Shown: piece by piece, positions 60,985 through 64,000 of the stretch
Position numbering within the stretch: position 1 is the first letter of the stretch
How the letters are laid out: each line of letters begins with the position of its first letter
Assembly: GCF_044430645.1 (NCBI RefSeq)
Contig: NZ_JAWUDN010000004.1
Coordinates: forward strand, 318,761-382,760
Direction: 5' to 3'
Length of the DNA stretch: 64,000 bases
From: Ewingella allii
GTDB taxonomy: Bacteria > Pseudomonadota > Gammaproteobacteria > Enterobacterales > Enterobacteriaceae
Program-made: the position numbers and the translations under genes
The notes under the pieces: generated by a model
Seen by the model: only the letters and a program-made list of their open reading frames with translations
What the model was told of the DNA's origin: nothing
Database searches by the model: none

Positions 60985-61376
60985 CAAATGAAAATACAAA
61001 GTCGCATAACTTATTTAAAAAAGTAATTTTGCTGCATGATGGTGTGGAAAATGATTTTATAAAAAAAACTAACACAGTAAAATGTCCACATTGCGACGGT
61101 GTGGTTGAATTTCAGTTGTATTCATCTTCTAATTTTAATAAATTTGATAAGATCACTCAAAAGACTATTGCAAAAGATATAAAAGGATTGAAAGCTGATA
61201 GTAGAGGAATTGACAAACTTACTTATAAAGGAGAATTTGTCGAATTTTGTACAAAAGTTTGCAGTGGTGGTGAGCATACCTTGATGGTATTTTTCACTTT
61301 CAGTGAAATCCAGCCTGCCAGATATATCTCTCATTTGATTGGTGTGTTTGACGCTGATTACATTTCCTCTATATGA
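60981..61376 (+). CDS. Putative immunity protein for the TNT toxin remnant
   Basis: This 131-residue soluble protein begins in a 4-base ATGA overlap with the end of the TNT-like toxin remnant, the tight coupling usual for toxin and immunity genes. It contains a CPHC motif near residue 35 (TVKCPHCDGVVEFQL) and two further cysteines (EFCTKVC), so a zinc site is possible. The rest (LTYKGEFVEFCTKV, LMVFFTFSEIQPARYIS, LIGVFDADYISSI) is not recognised. The reading frame is intact although its toxin is not. Confidence 0.65.
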   Translation: MTNENTKSHNLFKKVILLHDGVENDFIKKTNTVKCPHCDGVVEFQLYSSSNFNKFDKITQKTIAKDIKGLKADSRGIDKLTYKGEFVEFCTKVCSGGEHTLMVFFTFSEIQPARYISHLIGVFDADYISSI

Positions 61377-61645
61377 TTTTTTTTAGATCTAATTTTTATT
61401 AAAGGTGGTTTTAGGGTTACATCATTGGGCTAAGGGAATAAGCGAGTTAGCAAGGGCGGTTATTATTTATGTTTAGGGATCTATTAAATATCTTTTATGC
61501 AATAATGACATCCAAAAGGATGTATATTATTTTCATTACATGATGAGGAAGGCCCACCTAAAGCAGACCCTATTAACACTATGCAACCTATCTATTAGCG
61601 ATGTCGTCTAATTGACTATAAAAACCGTATTAAAGAGAATGCTCG
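61377..61645. other. Gap with short toxin-like remnant
   Basis: No intact gene. Around 61539-61598 one frame reads HDEEGPPKADPINTMQPIY and stops; this looks like a protein C-terminus but is too short to assign. The remainder is AT-rich. Confidence 0.3.
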
Positions 61646-61843
61646 CTAGAGAATTGCATCCACCAGTTTTCTTGCTTGCTCTCTTCCAAGTGCGTATGTA
61701 TTTTCTATAACCTCTAGAGGCAAGACACCAACCGAATTGACTACGCCATTGAGACCAGAAACAACATTGCCTACTAAACCAGCGCCGTTTACCATTTCGA
61801 TTTCTTCGAGCGTTAATGTTCTTAATTCTTGAGTGTTTTTCAT
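61646..61843 (-). CDS. Putative double-glycine-leader peptide (microcin/class II bacteriocin-like precursor)
   Basis: This 65-residue peptide on the minus strand has ribosome site GAGG five bases before the ATG. The N-terminus ELRTLTLEEIEMVNGAG closely follows the leader consensus of microcin V-type and other class II bacteriocins (microcin V: MRTLTLNELDSVSGG), ending in a Gly-Ala pair where C39-type peptidases cut. The mature part would be about 44 residues: a Gly/Val/Asn-rich hydrophobic stretch LVGNVVSGLNGVVNSVGVLP, then a charged helix with REQARKLVDAIL. No transporter, C39 peptidase or immunity gene is adjacent, so export would need genes elsewhere. The leader match is clear; the bacteriocin activity is inference. 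Confidence 0.6.
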   Translation of the reverse strand: MKNTQELRTLTLEEIEMVNGAGLVGNVVSGLNGVVNSVGVLPLEVIENTYALGREQARKLVDAIL

Positions 61844-62113
61844 ATAAACCTCAGTTTTATATAATAAGCTAATAATTGTTACCATCATTGACTGCCAGAG
61901 GCAGCTTTATTAAGCGTAATAGAGAAAGTGATTAATGCAATGTAGGAGGGGAAATACATTGTGGATAACACTTAGTCGGTTTATATGAATTGAAGAATAA
62001 GTTACCCGGTGGATTAGAAATCAATTTTTTAATAACGTCTTTATATACCTAAGCTTGGCATATATGCAGTTATTGTGATGTGGCAGGAACTCACTGAATA
62101 AGTTTCCCAATAA
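61844..62113. other. AT-rich promoter-side region of the peptide gene
   Basis: This stretch holds the upstream region of the minus-strand peptide gene (61844 upward) and no recognisable gene. It must contain the promoter of that peptide. It ends at a strong terminator. Confidence 0.35.
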
Positions 62114-62148
62114 AAAATGGCCAGAAGGTTTCCCCATCTGGCCATTTT
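62114..62148. terminator. Bidirectional terminator
   Basis: A perfect 12-bp inverted repeat pairs AAAATGGCCAGA (62114-62125) with TCTGGCCATTTT (62137-62148) around an 11-base loop. On the minus strand it directly follows the membrane-protein 3' remnant at 62187-62287 and so looks like that gene's own terminator. Confidence 0.88.
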
Positions 62149-62287
62149 GCAATGGCGCAGCGATCGCTGCGCCCTGAAGGTCTAGATTAGAACATCAATA
62201 CCATCCACGGGTAGGCGATGAGCATCAGGCCGCCAAGGAAGATGGCACTGGGAATAGTCCTTAAACACCTGAGGTCTTTGATTGGGC
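62137..62287. repeat. Long direct repeat R1 with 3' remnant of a membrane-protein gene
   Basis: The segment 62211-62287 (77 bp) is identical to 63924-64000, and similarity continues imperfectly to the left to 62137 / 63853. On the minus strand 62187-62287 encodes a protein end reading RTIPSAIFLGGLMLIAYPWM-VLMF and a TAA stop, typical of the last helix of an inner-membrane protein, with the terminator at 62114-62148 just behind it. The rest of the gene is missing here. The two copies bracket the orphan Rhs tip cassette. Confidence 0.85.
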
Positions 62288-62316
62288 GAAGTTGATCGGG
62301 CTTGAGTTAGTATTAG

Positions 62317-62877
62317 AGCTTTACAACCAGCCTACACTACAATCTTTTCCGTTACTACGACCCCGTAGCAGGGCGATTTACCCAGCCGGACCCGATAGGG
62401 CTGGCGGGTGGGTTGAATACGTATGATTACGCACCTAATCCGTTGTCATGGATAGATCCTTTAGGGCTTAAGCCTTGTAAAATTCGTGAAGTGAATGGAA
62501 CAAAAATATTCGGTAAAGGACAGAGGGACGGAACTCCTGGTCACGACCAGTTCTCTGAAGTAATAGTAAATAAATTAGCTATGAGTGGTAAGTTTAAAGA
62601 GATTTATTTAAACAGATCATATAGTTTCGCTAATGGTAAAGGGGTTTCAGCACGGCGACCGGATGTTATGGCTATTGATATGGATGGAAAGGTTCATGCC
62701 ATAGAATTGGCATCCAAAACGGATATGGGCAGAAAACTCCCATCTCTTACTAGCCATAATGATACCGCGATAAGGAATTTGCCATTGAATCAGCAAGGTG
62801 AAATTATTGTTCTCGAACATCCATTTAATGCAATGGATATCAAATCAACACTTGACAATTTAATTTCAGGGATATAA
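62317..62877 (+). pseudogene. Orphan Rhs tip: core end plus PD-(D/E)xK-type nuclease toxin
   Basis: This displaced rhs 3' end has no start of its own. It carries the core residues around FTQPDPIGLAGGLNTY, the cleavage signature DPIG-18 residues-DPLGL, and a tip of about 130 residues. The tip contains HDQFSEVIVNKLAMSGKFKE, IYLNRSYSFANG, then RRPDVMAIDMDGKVHAIELA-SKTD. The D...E-L-x-S-K arrangement fits a PD-(D/E)xK endonuclease core as found in polymorphic toxins. It is intact as a cassette but silent as a toxin until joined to a full Rhs; a TTG at 62413 could at most give a free tip. The immunity gene follows after 9 bases. Confidence 0.8.
62330..62420 (+). repeat. 91-bp direct repeat, copy 2 (transplanted rhs core end)
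   Basis: These bases are identical over all 91 positions to 54739-54829 in the rhs gene. They keep the Rhs reading frame into the orphan tip. The rest of the rhs gene is absent: an in-frame TAG at 62314 closes the frame a few codons upstream. Confidence 0.97.
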
Positions 62878-62886
62878 GGAGTGAGC

Positions 62887-63684
62887 ATGTATTCTGGTAT
62901 AGCTATGTATAACATCGAAAATATAGAAGCAGAAACAGTATGTACACTAGCGGAGCTTTTTTTTTCCAGTGTTAATATCCAGATCAATGGAGCAGGTTAT
63001 TATAAGATGTTAAAAGATGGTGATCATTCAGGTGATCATGAAATTATAGAAACAACATTAACCGATTTGAAGGCAAAAATAAAAAACAAAGAGGTTAGTG
63101 CGTTTAGGATATATTCAGAACAGATGGAACAGCAGCCATGGTATGCATCTTTTGGCTATATGACCAAAGAGTTTGGCGGCTTTAATTATATTGACATACA
63201 ATACCCATATATGAGCAATGACTCTCAAGTTATATCTAACTTCTTGAAAGTGTTGTCAGAAAAAATAACATTTTATTATGGTATTAAATATCATGCTGAT
63301 AAGGTTACCAAAGCGCTATACTATGCAACTGGCGATAATATGGTTAACGTATATCAATATGAAAATGCATCTTTGTTCAAAAGGGAGTGCCCAGGTAGAT
63401 TTAGAGGTGAGGAACGTTATAGAAAAACTATGTTGAGAATGGTTTATCCACTTAATATAATTAACGATTATCACTTAGATATTATGGTTAAAAATATAGA
63501 ATTAAAATCATGGATATTAAGTCGCGAGAATAACGGTAAATTAGTGCAGTTAAGCGATGGCTTATGGTTATGGACTGTTCGAGAAAATGAGCTTGATGCG
63601 GTAAATAAATATCTTGGTGAATCTGGGGTGTTAATATGTTGGAAAGCCCCCGTAGTTAAGAAATTACTTAAAAAGCTACCATGA
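62887..63684 (+). CDS. Immunity protein for the orphan Rhs tip
   Basis: This 265-residue cytoplasmic protein has no signal peptide. It starts 9 bases after the orphan tip. The ATG at 62887 has AAGGAG five bases upstream; a GTG at 62881 lies inside that ribosome site and is unlikely. Sequence blocks include GAGYYKMLKDGDHSGDHEII, FGYMTKEFGGFNYIDIQYPY and LSDGLWLWTVRENELDAVNK. It resembles the large Imm-type proteins beside polymorphic toxins, but I cannot name the family with certainty. It is intact, so protection against the silent tip is kept. Confidence 0.72.
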   Translation: MYSGIAMYNIENIEAETVCTLAELFFSSVNIQINGAGYYKMLKDGDHSGDHEIIETTLTDLKAKIKNKEVSAFRIYSEQMEQQPWYASFGYMTKEFGGFNYIDIQYPYMSNDSQVISNFLKVLSEKITFYYGIKYHADKVTKALYYATGDNMVNVYQYENASLFKRECPGRFRGEERYRKTMLRMVYPLNIINDYHLDIMVKNIELKSWILSRENNGKLVQLSDGLWLWTVRENELDAVNKYLGESGVLICWKAPVVKKLLKKLP

Positions 63685-63852
63685 TTAAACGTCGAAAGGG
63701 TTATTCTGTGATCCTTTCGATTGTGTCATTTCACAAAAAATAATAGTCAATAATTCAATTTTAATTTTTTTCTCATCAAATACTCTACTTAACTTTAGCC
63801 CTTAGAGTAAATAAAAAAGAACCCCAGAAAAATAGCTTGAGGGTTTCTCTCT
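63685..63852. other. Spacer with hairpin after the immunity gene
   Basis: No gene. CGAAAGG near 63693 and CCTTTCG near 63713 pair around TTATTCTGTGAT, a plausible terminator stem for the immunity gene, followed by ATTGTG and not a clean T-run. AGAACCCC/GGGTTTCT near 63819-63850 is a second weak hairpin in the place where the other repeat copy has its terminator. Confidence 0.4.
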
Positions 63853-64000
63853 TCTGGCCATTTATATGGCGCAGCGCGTTCTAAGTCTCGAAGGATGAAA
63901 GTAGAACATAATACCATCCATGCGTAGGCGATGAGCATCAGGCCGCCAAGGAAGATGGCACTGGGAATAGTCCTTAAACACCTGAGGTCTTTGATTGGGC
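63853..64000. repeat. Long direct repeat R2, runs into the window end
   Basis: Bases 63924-64000 are identical to 62211-62287, and 63853-63923 match the left part of R1 imperfectly with small indels. In this copy the membrane-protein remnant has lost the original stop by a one-base deletion, so R1 looks like the better preserved 3' end. The window stops at the point that, in R1, lies 42 bases before the transplanted rhs core. Confidence 0.88.

Overview
The window looks like a chromosomal segment of a gamma-proteobacterium of the order Enterobacterales, most like the Yersiniaceae (Serratia / Rahnella / Rouxiella / Ewingella type). The evidence is protein similarity of the housekeeping genes to their Escherichia coli counterparts, the gene order cysJIH - iap - cysG - cysDNC - ygbE - ftsB - ispD - ispF - truD - surE - pcm - nlpD - rpoS - mutS, and intergenic palindromic repeats of a kind common in Yersinia and Serratia relatives. 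The genus cannot be fixed from sequence reading alone.

Region 1 (1-20 kb) is core genome. It first holds the sulfate assimilation block: CysD/CysN make APS, CysC makes PAPS, CysH reduces it to sulfite, CysI/CysJ reduce sulfite to sulfide, and CysG supplies the siroheme of CysI. iap lies between the two cys groups on the other strand. Then come ygbE, the divisome gene ftsB, isoprenoid genes ispD and ispF, truD, and the stationary-phase cluster surE-pcm-nlpD-rpoS, converging on mutS across a perfect bidirectional terminator. A 1.2-kb stretch without a recognisable gene separates mutS from region 2.

Region 2 (21.2-50.7 kb) is a complete type VI secretion system (T6SS). All 13 core genes (tssA-M) are present, with tagF, an FHA gene, the pppA phosphatase, the ppkA kinase, tagJ, and accessory periplasmic proteins. 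Between hcp and the FHA gene sits a cargo module: a peptidoglycan-binding, pesticin/T4-lysozyme-like muramidase effector, followed by three tandem LprI-like (DUF1311) periplasmic proteins, presumably immunity proteins. The cluster ends with vgrG, an EagR-type chaperone gene and a 1511-residue PAAR-Rhs effector.

Region 3 (54.9-64 kb) is an AT-rich polymorphic-toxin island. The current Rhs tip (a likely HNH/GH-E nuclease) is followed by its TPR-like immunity gene. Then come remnants and survivors of former tip/immunity pairs: immunity pseudogenes with frameshifts in homopolymers, an SMI1/KNR4 pseudogene, several intact small genes, a TNT-type NAD-glycohydrolase toxin remnant killed by an in-frame stop but still overlapping an intact downstream gene, and a small minus-strand gene encoding a peptide with a microcin V-like double-glycine leader. 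At the right end an orphan Rhs tip (PD-(D/E)xK-type nuclease) with its immunity gene is preceded by a 91-bp perfect copy of the 3' end of the rhs core. That cassette is bracketed by a second, longer direct repeat that runs into the window end. This architecture fits tip exchange by homologous recombination and predicts a further cassette beyond base 64000.
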